Part shown: piece by piece, positions 14,936 to 22,623 of the stretch
Layout: each line of letters begins with the position of its first letter
Numbering within the stretch: position 1 is the first letter of the stretch
From: Desulfitobacterium_A nosdiversum
GTDB lineage: Bacteria; Bacillota; Desulfitobacteriia; Desulfitobacteriales; Desulfitobacteriaceae
Direction of reading: 5' to 3'
Length of the DNA stretch: 64,000 nucleotides
NCBI RefSeq assembly: GCF_049860565.1
Contig: NZ_CP172056.1
Location: 2,418,001 to 2,482,000, forward strand
Notes under the pieces: model-generated
What the model was told of the DNA's origin: nothing
Seen by the model: the letters and a program-made list of their open reading frames with translations, nothing else
The model's database searches: none
Translations under genes and position numbers: made by a program

Positions 14936-16836
14936 GTGCGCCAAGCAAAGCTTGGTACTTCTTGCAAGGTGAAAGTCCTTGCTGGGCAAGGTCTAGCCAA
15001 CCACCCATATCAAGTGTTGCACTGAAACTGGTAACAGTTAGGCGAAGCGTACACAGAGAACTATATAGGCCACAGGGAGAACCGTAACTCCTGAAGAACA
15101 TTCAGCCCCGTAAACGTGAGAAATGCAGATGGCGACGTGTTTAACGTCACGGAAGCCAACACAGAGGAATTGAGAAGGCGAGATTCCCGAGGGTCTGTTG
15201 GGGTCAGAGAACGTGGCATGTATGGAGAGAAGTATCAAGAACTTGGGAGACCCTGACAGTTCCGGCATAGCCGGTAGGTCTTACCAATCGGAAAAGAGGA
15301 AGGCTGATGACTGACAGGGAGTCGGATTAACCCATAATACTCTGAAGTCGGGAAAGCCGACTACATGGGGAAGGGGTTAACAAGAGTATGAAGCCTGCAA
15401 AGGAAACATCAACCGGACATGCAGGATCGGGGAAATTGATGCAAACCTCCCTGCAGGGAATAGCACAGAAAGCAAAAAGACTCGAGAAATACCGATTTCG
15501 TAACTTATATCGGATGCTAAACAAGAGTTCACTGGCAGAAGCGTGGAAAACAAATAACAAGAAAGCAGCGGCCGGGGTGGACAAAATAACGGCCAAAGAA
15601 TTTGCGAAAGAACTTAATCAAAACTTAGCAAATCTAGCGGAGCAACTGGTAGGGAAAAGATATCGGGCGAAACTGGTACGAAGGGTAGATATACCCAAAG
15701 GGGAAGGAAAAACAAGACCGCTGGGAATACCGGCTATAGCAGACAAACTTGTCCAAAGCGCAGCAGCTAGGATACTGGAAACCATTTATGAACAAGATTT
15801 CCTTGCAAGCAGCTATGGCTACCGACCGAAGCTCAGTGCTCATACCGCAATCAAGAACTTAAGTAAAGAACTTAACTTTGGCGATTACAGCTACATCGTA
15901 GAAGCGGACATCAAAGGATTCTTTCAAAACATCGATCATGCCTGGCTAATAAGAATGCTGGAGCAACGAATAGATGACCAAGCATTTGTAGGACTCATCA
16001 AAAAGTGGCTTAAAGCAGGAATCTTGAAGCAGGATGGGGAAATTGAACATCCAATAACAGGAAGTCCACAGGGAGGAATCATCAGTCCAATACTAGCCAA
16101 TATTTACTTGCACTATGTAATCGATCTTTGGTTTGAGAAGATAGTCAAACCACACTGCGAAGGAGAAGCCTATCTATGCAGGTATTGCGATGATTTTGTA
16201 TGTGCGTTCAGGTATAAAGAGGATGCAGATAAATTCTATCGTTCGCTTCCCAAAAGGTTAGAGAAGTTCGGACTGGAACTGGCAGAGGAGAAGACCCAAG
16301 TCATCCGGTTTAATCGCTGGTTAAGAGAGCAAAGCAGCAGCTTTGAATTCTTGGGGCTTGAATTTCGGTGGGGAACTTCCCGTCGGGGGAAAACAATCAT
16401 CACCAGAAGAACAGCCAGGAAAAGACTAAGGAAGTCTCTAGCTAACTTTAAGGCATGGTGTAAGGAAAACCGGAATAAGAGACTGAGACGATTGTTTCCG
16501 GAACTGAACAGTAAATTGAGGGGCTACTACAATTATTATGGACTGATAGGAAATGCTGAAAGTTTGAAAATATTCTACGGGCAGGTAATGAAGATACTAT
16601 ATAAATGGCTGAATAGAAGAAGCCAAAGAAAGAGTTTTGATTGGGATGAGTTTAATAAGGTATTGAAAAGATATGGTGTACCGACCCCCAGGATAATGGA
16701 AACGAACCAGAAACAGCTTAGTTTCGAGTTTTGAGCTGGATTACGGAAGCGAATACTTTTGAAGAGCCCGGTGCGATAGTTTCGCACGCCGGGATCTGTG
16801 CGGGGGGTGTCGGGCAACTGGCATCTCTACCGTGAC
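14936..16836 (+). mobile_element. group II intron, class C-like, in an attC site
   Basis: It starts GTGCG and ends GAC. Domain V is the 34-base hairpin from about 16764 (GAGCCCGGTGCGATAG to CGCACGCCGGGATC). Domain VI follows with a probable bulged branch-point A at 16829, seven bases before the 3' end. EBS1 candidate TAACGT (15142-15147) pairs exactly with the six exon bases ACGTTA (14930-14935). About 450 bases of structured RNA precede the maturase gene. Insertion right after a hairpin and the short IBS1 are traits of class C introns. It is oriented with the cassettes. Confidence 0.9.
15388..16734 (+). CDS. ltrA: group II intron reverse transcriptase/maturase
   Basis: A 448-residue intron-encoded protein. 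The reverse transcriptase domain runs from about residue 60 to 300, with RPLGIPAIADKLVQ, GSPQGGIISPILANIYL and the active site RYCDDFV. A maturase (X) domain follows, with LNSKLRGYYNYYG. There is no HNH endonuclease domain after it, as in class C introns. It lies in intron domain IV and promotes splicing and reverse splicing into DNA. The frame is intact. GGGGAAGGGG is the nearest ribosome-site-like stretch, about 20 bases upstream of the ATG, so the start is moderately supported. Confidence 0.92.
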   Translation: MKPAKETSTGHAGSGKLMQTSLQGIAQKAKRLEKYRFRNLYRMLNKSSLAEAWKTNNKKAAAGVDKITAKEFAKELNQNLANLAEQLVGKRYRAKLVRRVDIPKGEGKTRPLGIPAIADKLVQSAAARILETIYEQDFLASSYGYRPKLSAHTAIKNLSKELNFGDYSYIVEADIKGFFQNIDHAWLIRMLEQRIDDQAFVGLIKKWLKAGILKQDGEIEHPITGSPQGGIISPILANIYLHYVIDLWFEKIVKPHCEGEAYLCRYCDDFVCAFRYKEDADKFYRSLPKRLEKFGLELAEEKTQVIRFNRWLREQSSSFEFLGLEFRWGTSRRGKTIITRRTARKRLRKSLANFKAWCKENRNKRLRRLFPELNSKLRGYYNYYGLIGNAESLKIFYGQVMKILYKWLNRRSQRKSFDWDEFNKVLKRYGVPTPRIMETNQKQLSFEF

Positions 16837-16880
16837 TACGACAGCAGGGGAAAAACGTATGATTTTTTGGAGGGTTTATT

Positions 16881-17654
16881 GTGACTATAGAAAACATTAC
16901 AAGCGTTAGTATGATAGGTAAGCTTTCTTCGTACTATGGAGGGGATTTTCACTCATCTACTGTAGACATAAAGGAGTTGCTTTCTGGAAGAACATCGTTT
17001 AGAGAAGAGGCTTTTTGTGAGGAGCTACACCTAAAGTCCATAAATTTTGATATTTTTGTACATCATGTAGATGAAGATGGGAATGTAGATACCGAGAAAG
17101 CTGGGGAACTAACCGGAAGATTATTTGATGTTGAACGGTGTACTGAGGATGAATTTGATCCGATGGAAGTCTTTGATAATGTCGACCAATATACATATGA
17201 GATTTATGAAATGGGACGTAAACATCATGAAGGAATTGTGAGTGATAATATTTTCGCTATTGATTCTTTCATGATATATCCAGAATATAGAGAGAAATAT
17301 ATCGGGACTGCAGTAATGCATATTTTATCTGAAGTACTTGAAGCTCAGTTTAATCTGAAAGCAGGTTGCTTAATTGTAGTCCCAAAAATCATTTATGATG
17401 CAGAGAGAGAGCCAGAACCTAAGGATTCTCAATATGAACAGCTCACGAGTAGATGTGAGAACTTTTGGATGAATCTAGGGTTCGAAATGGTGGAAGCACC
17501 ATACTGGTATTTTAACTTGGATATGAGACTGTTGGTTAAGGGCCAGATACCAGGGCAGAAGGTTGAAGAAAAAGAAAGCTATCCTAAGTTAGTTGCGGAA
17601 AGCGCAACTATTTATGAATTTCCATCTCGTTCAAATGGACAAACAGATCAATAG
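16881..17654 (+). CDS. GNAT-like protein
   Basis: A 257-residue protein. The central stretch AIDSFMIYPEYREKYIGTAVMHILSEVL resembles the GNAT acetyl-CoA loop, though the R/Q-x-x-G-x-G/A core is degenerate (EKYIGTA), and FWMNLGFEMV resembles the C-terminal GNAT signature. The N-terminal 100 residues are acidic and unrecognised. GTG start with GGAGGG six bases upstream. Once the intron is spliced out, the cassette start lies 44 bases upstream. Sole gene of its cassette. Confidence 0.6.
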   Translation: MTIENITSVSMIGKLSSYYGGDFHSSTVDIKELLSGRTSFREEAFCEELHLKSINFDIFVHHVDEDGNVDTEKAGELTGRLFDVERCTEDEFDPMEVFDNVDQYTYEIYEMGRKHHEGIVSDNIFAIDSFMIYPEYREKYIGTAVMHILSEVLEAQFNLKAGCLIVVPKIIYDAEREPEPKDSQYEQLTSRCENFWMNLGFEMVEAPYWYFNLDMRLLVKGQIPGQKVEEKESYPKLVAESATIYEFPSRSNGQTDQ

Positions 17655-17685
17655 TGCATATGTGCAATTTGGGCTCCCAGCCGTC

Positions 17686-17761
17686 GTATAAACAGCGTTT
17701 TCCTGTAATTTTGTCAGTATGATTGTAATATGACGCTACAGGAAAATGCGAGACGTTATAT
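17686..17761 (+). repeat. attC-like site 15
   Basis: R'' TATAAAC (17687-17693), R' GTTATAT (17755-17761). Arms TTTTCCTGTA and TACAGGAAAA pair exactly. The flank GTCGTATAAAC is the unoccupied version of the IS110 insertion target. Confidence 0.9.
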
Positions 17762-17816
17762 GACAGGGCTCCTATCGGTGAATGCGTATGAGGTCAAAAG
17801 GCAGGGAGGAGATTTT

Positions 17817-18248
17817 GTGTGCATGATGGTATATCTTGCTTCAGACAAGAGATTGCCTACTATTCCTTGGGATGATAATATCAAACAGAGCATCTCAGTT
17901 TTCGAAATGAAAGAACCGGATGTTTTAGTAAAGAAGCACTTAACAAAGAAATACGTTTATGATATTGGAGCATTCGAGGGATGCGGATGTGGCTTCAAAT
18001 TTGGAATTTATCAACCACTGGACGAAGAAGATGAACAAAATGAAGCGGATGGACGTAAATCCGTTGAAGAATTGTTTAATTATTTAAAAGAACATATCAG
18101 TATTGGAGATAGAACTGAGTTATATTCTTGCTGGGCCGGTGATGAGGGTTGTGATCTTGAGCATAGAACAGTGATAAATCTGAGGGAGTTTAAATTAGGT
18201 TCAGACTTTCAGTTTTTACAAAACCAATTAGTAACAATACAAGGTTAA
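17817..18248 (+). CDS. hypothetical cassette protein
   Basis: A 143-residue soluble protein. It begins VCMMVYLASDKRLP and contains FEGCGCGFKFG and CWAGDEGCDLEHR, so several Cys residues could bind metal. Similar small proteins with VYLAS near the start and GCGCGF in the middle are common accessory genes of unknown function (family recalled, not named). I chose GTG at 17817 because GGGAGGAG is five bases upstream; the ATG six bases later is also possible. The frame is open upstream into attC site 15. Confidence 0.6.
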   Translation: MCMMVYLASDKRLPTIPWDDNIKQSISVFEMKEPDVLVKKHLTKKYVYDIGAFEGCGCGFKFGIYQPLDEEDEQNEADGRKSVEELFNYLKEHISIGDRTELYSCWAGDEGCDLEHRTVINLREFKLGSDFQFLQNQLVTIQG

Positions 18249-18290
18249 TTAGGTTTAATAGTAGGTCATTTTATTGCTAGTATTTGAAGG

Positions 18291-18308
18291 GGAGCCCCAT
18301 CATATAAC
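18291..18308 (+). repeat. cassette end with truncated attC (R'' only)
   Basis: GGAGCCCCATCATATAAC complements the cassette start GTTATATGACAGGGCTCC (17755) at 16 of 18 bases, so this is a true cassette end. The arms and R' that should follow are missing. The site was broken here, next to a recombinase relic. Confidence 0.75.
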
Positions 18309-18548
18309 TTATTAGAGATTTATGATGTTCCTAGAGACAGAAGAAGCCATTGATTAAAATCAGTGGCTTTAGAAAAAATATTTGTCTTTTATAGCAAACA
18401 GAACAAGTAAAGCATAGAGAAGTTTCTGATTCTGAAAGATAAGGATATTAAGTTCTTGGGGAGTTTAAAACTATATGAAAATAAGCCAACAGGTAGGAGT
18501 TTTGCCATCTGAGCATCCACCCATTGCTGTTGAACCGAGTGTTAACAT

Positions 18549-18964
18549 TTAGTGCAATGCCTGTTGCGACAGGAATTGTATAGTTTTGTGTCTATGGTTG
18601 GTCACCTGATCGATAATGGATAGAATCTCACTTTGAGAAAGCACATAAGGAAGCTTTTTGGGCCGTTTAGGGCGAACAATAACATCATCAGACCAGTTGA
18701 AGTTGAGTATCTTGTTGAAAAAAAGCTTAAAAGCGTTGCAGGAAATATTGATGTTACTGTAGCTAATCCCGGATTTAATGCGATAATAAAGATAGTCTTT
18801 GAGTTCATCGGGAGAAGCTTCCTATGCAGGTTTATGAAAGTGTTTTTCCAGCAACCTTAAATGACAGAGATAATGTTTTGGGTTTGAGGGGAAAGTCCCC
18901 GGAGTTCCATTTCGAACTTCATTTTCTGTAGATAAGACGAGTAAGTTTGCAAGTTCTGAGGCAT
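18549..18964 (-). pseudogene. tyrosine-recombinase relic (N-terminal part)
   Basis: Read on the minus strand, bases 18964-18549 encode pieces of a phage-integrase-type recombinase: MPQNLQTYSSYLQKMKF, then, after a frameshift near 18860, LRLLEKHFHKPA, an in-frame stop, and ELKDYLYYRIKSGISYSN ending in VRPKRPKKLPYVLSQSEIL. These are the SAM-like DNA-binding domain and the start of the catalytic domain; the Arg-His-Arg-Tyr part is missing. It resembles recombinases that accompany IS91-like elements at least as much as IntI. The stretch 18309-18548 holds only a stem-loop (18344-18369), probably also debris. Confidence 0.7.
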
Positions 18965-19059
18965 GACATTCATCCTTTCCAAGTTAATTGGGTTAGCAAA
19001 AGAATGATATCATGCTCAGTATATATTTGTGCTTTATATAGCCACCGCGCAGCGGTTTA

Positions 19060-19136
19060 GTACAACATGGCATTCACGAAGCTGGAAAAGGTGAAGGTAG
19101 TATGACGCTTCGTGAATGCCTGGAACGTAGTTATGT
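19060..19136 (+). repeat. attC-like site 17
   Basis: R'' GTACAAC (19060-19066), R' GTTATGT (19130-19136) preceded by ACGTA instead of AC. Arms GCATTCACGAAGC and GCTTCGTGAATGC pair over 13 bases. The cassette it closes cannot be matched to a start, consistent with the rearrangement upstream. Confidence 0.82.
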
Positions 19137-19218
19137 AACAATCCGAATATCGGAGATATAAAATTAGGTTTCATCTTTATGAGAGAGCTTTCAGGCTAAA
19201 GAGATAGGGGAGGTTAAC

Positions 19219-19824
19219 ATGAAGAAATGGCTAATGACCTTGGCGACATTTATTTTCATCGTTATTTCGCTTATCACCCCAAAGAACAGCCATGCAACGG
19301 ATTGGATAAAACTGTCGGCCGAAGATGTAATTGGTGCTTCTGAGGTCATAGTACAAGGTAAATACGATTTATCAGGTTTTGAAGGAAAAATGGCCGATAG
19401 TAGAATTTGGATACCTTTTACATTTAGGGTTGATCACTACTATAAGGGCTCTGGTAGCAACAACATTGATACTGCAATTCAGCCGTTTGATATGGGTTGG
19501 GTGAAAGAGCACCAGGAGAAGAACGGGTTATTTGTTCTTTTCTTAGAGCGAGACAACAGCAATGGAGGACTACTTATCCCAGTAGGTGGTCCAAATGGAA
19601 TGGGTCAAATGTTAAACGGAACTATCCAAAATCAAAGTTCTGAAGATATGTCGACGTACAATGAATTTCTAGGGAGGAAAGCACAAGTCACACCTACTCC
19701 ATCCAAGGTTAATTCGGTTATACATAGTACGTTCACTTGGTATTGGTTAGTTCTAGGATTGGCATTAGTGTTAGGAGTTTTGTCATTACTCCGATGGCTA
19801 TTGATAAAACGGAAGTCTTCCTAA
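19219..19824 (+). CDS. exported, C-terminally anchored protein
   Basis: A 201-residue protein with a signal peptide (MKKWLMTLATFIFIVISLI, cut near SHA-T) and a C-terminal membrane helix followed by RWLLIKRKSS. The domain between would lie outside the membrane and contains VIVQGKYDLSGFEGK and FRVDHYYKGSG, a beta-rich pattern seen in small exported proteins of Bacillales and Clostridia. No catalytic motif is visible. AGGGGAGG precedes the ATG. Sole gene of its cassette. Confidence 0.65.
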   Translation: MKKWLMTLATFIFIVISLITPKNSHATDWIKLSAEDVIGASEVIVQGKYDLSGFEGKMADSRIWIPFTFRVDHYYKGSGSNNIDTAIQPFDMGWVKEHQEKNGLFVLFLERDNSNGGLLIPVGGPNGMGQMLNGTIQNQSSEDMSTYNEFLGRKAQVTPTPSKVNSVIHSTFTWYWLVLGLALVLGVLSLLRWLLIKRKSS

Positions 19825-19851
19825 GCATAAATTCCAAGCTTCGGAACATCA

Positions 19852-19926
19852 CATGAACAGCACGTTCCCGCCACTTAGAAGAGATGAATGCGGTTAGGAC
19901 GCAGCGAGAATCCATCAACGTTATAC
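19852..19926 (+). repeat. attC-like site 18
   Basis: R'' CATGAAC (19852-19858), R' GTTATAC (19920-19926). Arms GTTCCCGC and GCGAGAAT pair with mismatches. Its cassette starts GTTATGTAAC and ends TCACATGAAC. Confidence 0.83.
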
Positions 19927-19978
19927 GCCATCTTCGGTCTATAAAGAGTTCTGTAATAGCACGAAAGGGGGGAGAGAA

Positions 19979-20392
19979 ATTAACAGAAAGATAGCAAAGC
20001 TGATTTGGATTTTAACAACTGGTATTCTAGACATTTTATTTATAGCTGCTCAGATAATGATATTTAACTGTAATTTCGAATGGTGGCCGTGGTATGACCC
20101 AGAGGCTCTATTAGGGATGATATTTATACCAGCTTTTCATTTAATACAGGCAATTGTAATAATCGTTCTAGGAATTAACTTCTTCATAAAAGAGACAAGA
20201 TATAATGGACTAATCGTATTTTTTAGCATTATTATGTATGGGTTATTTATTTTCATTTTAGATGTTGCAATTCCAAATAAAGCAATATTTTATTCGATAC
20301 TAGTAGTTGAAATAATTATGTATATTTTACTAATTATTAGAATACTGACTTATTCGATTAGAGCTTTTTCGAAGGTTAAAAAAGAAGGATAG
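19979..20392 (+). CDS. small membrane protein, possible ATT start
   Basis: About 137 residues with four probable membrane helices. The first ATG (20057) would remove the first helix and has no ribosome site. In frame upstream, ATT at 19979 follows AAAGGGGGGAGAGAA, and the 26 codons between encode a good hydrophobic helix (LIWILTTGILDILFIAA). Either translation begins at ATT, which is rare, or the original ATG mutated. No family recognised. Sole gene of its cassette. Confidence 0.5.
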   Translation: MNRKIAKLIWILTTGILDILFIAAQIMIFNCNFEWWPWYDPEALLGMIFIPAFHLIQAIVIIVLGINFFIKETRYNGLIVFFSIIMYGLFIFILDVAIPNKAIFYSILVVEIIMYILLIIRILTYSIRAFSKVKKEG

Positions 20393-20461
20393 AACATTGA
20401 ATAGCTTAAGTTTAAATATATAGGTTTTATATATTTTGCATGGCAGTTTCACCGGGACGGT

Positions 20462-20539
20462 ATATAACAAGGCATTGCCGAAACTTGCATAGATGAATGA
20501 ATGTGGTTAATACACTTCGGCAATCCCAAGGCGTTATGC
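20462..20539 (+). repeat. attC-like site 19
   Basis: R'' ATATAAC (20462-20468), R' GTTATGC (20533-20539). Arms ATTGCCGAA and TTCGGCAAT pair exactly. The centre has a four-base ATGA duplication. The cassette starts GTTATACGCC and ends GGTATATAAC. This is the last complete site. Confidence 0.87.
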
Positions 20540-20593
20540 GCAGTAGGCCTATTGGTGTAGTCTAGAATGATGTTTATATAGGGGAGTTTATTA

Positions 20594-21211
20594 GTGAAGA
20601 GAATTATAAAATTGTGCCTTCTTATTGCAGCAGGCTTTTTGCTTGTATCATGTGGAAAAGTAACTGTTGGCACTGCACAGCCTCAAAACGAAAGTCCCTC
20701 TCCAGAGGCAACTCAACAAGTAGTCAAGAGTGAACGAGTTCAAGTTAGTGGCTCTGGAAATTACGGGATATATGACATAACGGGTGAGTTTGTAAAGAAG
20801 GTAACTAACAATCCGATTGATAGCGATTATGAAGCCGAGTTTAAGAAACTAAACCAATCCAAAGATTTTTCAACATCCGCTGAACTAGTACTTGAGTCGA
20901 AGTATATTAAGATATGGGATACAGAGTTGAATTCTATCTATAATAAGCTACTAACAGAGTTGAACTCCAAAGAGAAAGAGACATTAATTGAGTCCCAAAA
21001 AGGTTGGCTACAATACCACTTGAAAGAACATGATTTTGTGAAGCAAGTGTTTTATTTACGAGAATCAGGTCCAGTTCTGGGTAGTCAGGGTACAGTTCAG
21101 ATGCAACAAGCGATTAAAGGAAGAATACGTGAGAGAACACTTGAGCTGATGGAATATTACACAGTTCTGGGAAATGATGTGGAATTCGAATATAAAAGTA
21201 TCAAAAAATAA
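20594..21211 (+). CDS. LprI-like lipoprotein
   Basis: A 205-residue lipoprotein: signal MKRIIKLCLLIAAGFLLVSC with Cys at the lipobox. The C-terminal 90 residues resemble the lysozyme-inhibitor LprI-N/DUF1311 domain: ELNSIYNKLLTELNSKEKETLIESQKGWLQY is its typical D/E-x-x-L-N-x-x-Y ... L-x-x-x-Q-x-x-W-L helix pair. GTG start at 20594 with GGGGAG upstream. Its cassette start is at 20533, but no matching end is found downstream, so the cassette end has been lost. Confidence 0.72.
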   Translation: MKRIIKLCLLIAAGFLLVSCGKVTVGTAQPQNESPSPEATQQVVKSERVQVSGSGNYGIYDITGEFVKKVTNNPIDSDYEAEFKKLNQSKDFSTSAELVLESKYIKIWDTELNSIYNKLLTELNSKEKETLIESQKGWLQYHLKEHDFVKQVFYLRESGPVLGSQGTVQMQQAIKGRIRERTLELMEYYTVLGNDVEFEYKSIKK

Positions 21212-21352
21212 CTTAGCAACAAATTCAGGGCTGTTCTAGGGGTTGTGTTATTGCTGAAATGTAATCTTTTGGGAAATTTTAACATGGAGAAGCAAATCCC
21301 AAGATATTATAGGGAGGATGTAGCGGATTAATAAAGAGAGGGAGCGGGTGCA

Positions 21353-21787
21353 ATGCTAGAGGTAACTTTTTACGAGTTAAATACTGTGGAAGATAGACAA
21401 CTTCTATTCGCAGTTATCATGGCAAGATATGAAGGAAAATGGATATTCGTAAGGCATAAGGATAGAACCACATGGGAAATTCCAGGTGGACACAGGGAGA
21501 AAAATGAAAAGATAAATATTACTGCATCAAGAGAATTATTTGAAGAAACTGGAGCCAAGAATTTTAGTATTATCCCGATATGTATTTATTCAGTTAACAC
21601 AGGAGAGACTGAGACTTTTGGGCAGTTATTCTATGCTGATGTAAAATCCCTTGAAAAATTGCCCGATTTTGAAATGGGTGAAATTAAACTCTTGGATACC
21701 TTACCTGAAAGTTTAACATACCCATTAATTCAGCCATATTTGTTTAAGAAAATTGAAGAGTTCTGTACAGAATTAGAAAGAAACTAA
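21353..21787 (+). CDS. NUDIX hydrolase
   Basis: A 144-residue NUDIX protein. The box GGHREKNEKINITASRELFEETGA matches G-x5-E-x7-R-E-x-x-E-E-x-G with the catalytic REL and EE in place. It would cleave a nucleoside diphosphate linked to another group; the substrate cannot be read. The start ATG at 21353 follows GAGGGAGCGG. No attC site separates it from its neighbours. Confidence 0.88.
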   Translation: MLEVTFYELNTVEDRQLLFAVIMARYEGKWIFVRHKDRTTWEIPGGHREKNEKINITASRELFEETGAKNFSIIPICIYSVNTGETETFGQLFYADVKSLEKLPDFEMGEIKLLDTLPESLTYPLIQPYLFKKIEEFCTELERN

Positions 21788-21849
21788 TTTGCATGCCTCT
21801 TATTTTATGACGCAATAGTATGCTATTGTGAAATGGAAGGTCATTGTTA

Positions 21850-22221
21850 ATGAAAGGAATAATTGCGTTCATATCTTCCATCTGTATTTGTATTTTACTT
21901 GTGGGGTGTACAACTTTTGATGAAGCCAAAGCAATCGCCATAGTAATAAAAGACCATCCAGAATTTCCAACAAACCCATCTGACGCTGTATTAAAGAAAC
22001 TTCCCATAGGTGGAAAACAAGGTGCGATAGCAAATGTCAAATTTACAACAAAAGTTGAGAAGGATGGGAAGTCTACTTATTTAGTAACTCTCACAAAAGA
22101 ATGGGGCATCACGGTAAACGGGGAATACGTAAAGAGTTTTTGGAAATATGATGTTACTCCTAATAACGCTGTACTTTTGGAAAGTATTGATAATGATAAT
22201 CTTCCAAACTTAATAAAATAG
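21850..22221 (+). CDS. small lipoprotein
   Basis: A 123-residue lipoprotein with lipobox LVGC at about residue 20. It contains LPIGGKQGAIANVKFTTKVEKDGKSTYLVTLTKEW, a two-strand pattern repeated in small exported proteins, but I cannot name the family. I chose the ATG at 21850, nine bases after GGAAGG; TTG at 21844 is too close to that site. Confidence 0.65.
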   Translation: MKGIIAFISSICICILLVGCTTFDEAKAIAIVIKDHPEFPTNPSDAVLKKLPIGGKQGAIANVKFTTKVEKDGKSTYLVTLTKEWGITVNGEYVKSFWKYDVTPNNAVLLESIDNDNLPNLIK

Positions 22222-22277
22222 TACAAAACTATTGCACAATATTCTTATTTTGTGTCTTGGTTTTTGAATGTTTAAGG

Positions 22278-22298
22278 CAGCGCTGTCCGTGGCGCTGT
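22278..22298 (+). repeat. short GTCC-loop hairpin repeat, copy 6
   Basis: CAGCGC and GCGCTG pair around TGTCCGTG, followed by TCTGAG. It is preceded by TTAAGG as in other copies. It lies in the 400-base gap 22222-22623, which otherwise holds only the attC remnant near 22553 and no gene. Confidence 0.55.
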
Positions 22299-22522
22299 CT
22301 GAGTCAAGGGTGGCCACAGAAGAGAGCATAAGATTACAGACTGTAAGAATGTTGTGGATTCGGTTGTAATAATAGCGTATGTACGCGCTTATTTACCCAA
22401 AGATCGGATTCTACCAATCGTCCACTGCGTTCGGACAGTCCAGCCTATAATTCACTTATGCAGAAAAAAATGGTAAAAGGGAATAGGCTGATATAAAATA
22501 AGGGTGAAAGTTTTCATCATCA

Positions 22523-22559
22523 TGGATGCTACGAATCGCGGCATAGGGATGAGTTATAT
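22523..22559 (+). repeat. attC remnant (right half, degenerate)
   Basis: R' GTTATAT (22553-22559) starts a cassette whose first 19 bases, GTTATATGAAATGTCCGGG, complement the bases at 23323-23341 at 17 of 19 positions. The arm upstream (GATGCTACGAATCGCGGC) is recognisable but no left arm is present. Confidence 0.55.
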
Positions 22560-22623
22560 GAAATGTCCGGGAACGTAAATCTGAGGGATAGAAATTAGGG
22601 GTTTCAGACGAGGTGAAGTTTCC

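Larger units (their letters stand above)
14865..16839 (+). repeat. attC-like site 14, split by a group II intron
   Basis: R'' ACATGAC (14865-14871). Arms ATTTCCGTA and TACGGTAAT pair. R' is cut after GTTA (14932-14935); removing 14936-16836 restores GTTATAC. The restored cassette start GTTATACGAC complements the next cassette end GTCGTATAAAC (17683-17693), which independently confirms the intron boundaries. Confidence 0.88.

Noticed and set aside
15038..15268. Open frames inside the 5' part of the group II intron
   Set aside because: They lie in the structured intron RNA, antisense to it, and have no protein-like composition.
18633..18860. 75-codon forward frame in the recombinase relic
   Set aside because: It is the complement of the recombinase relic, whose protein motifs are on the minus strand.
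539..20539. Array of regularly spaced palindromic repeats as a CRISPR array
   Set aside because: Spacing is 400-1100 bp with genes between, the repeats are 75 bp and imperfect, and there are no cas genes.
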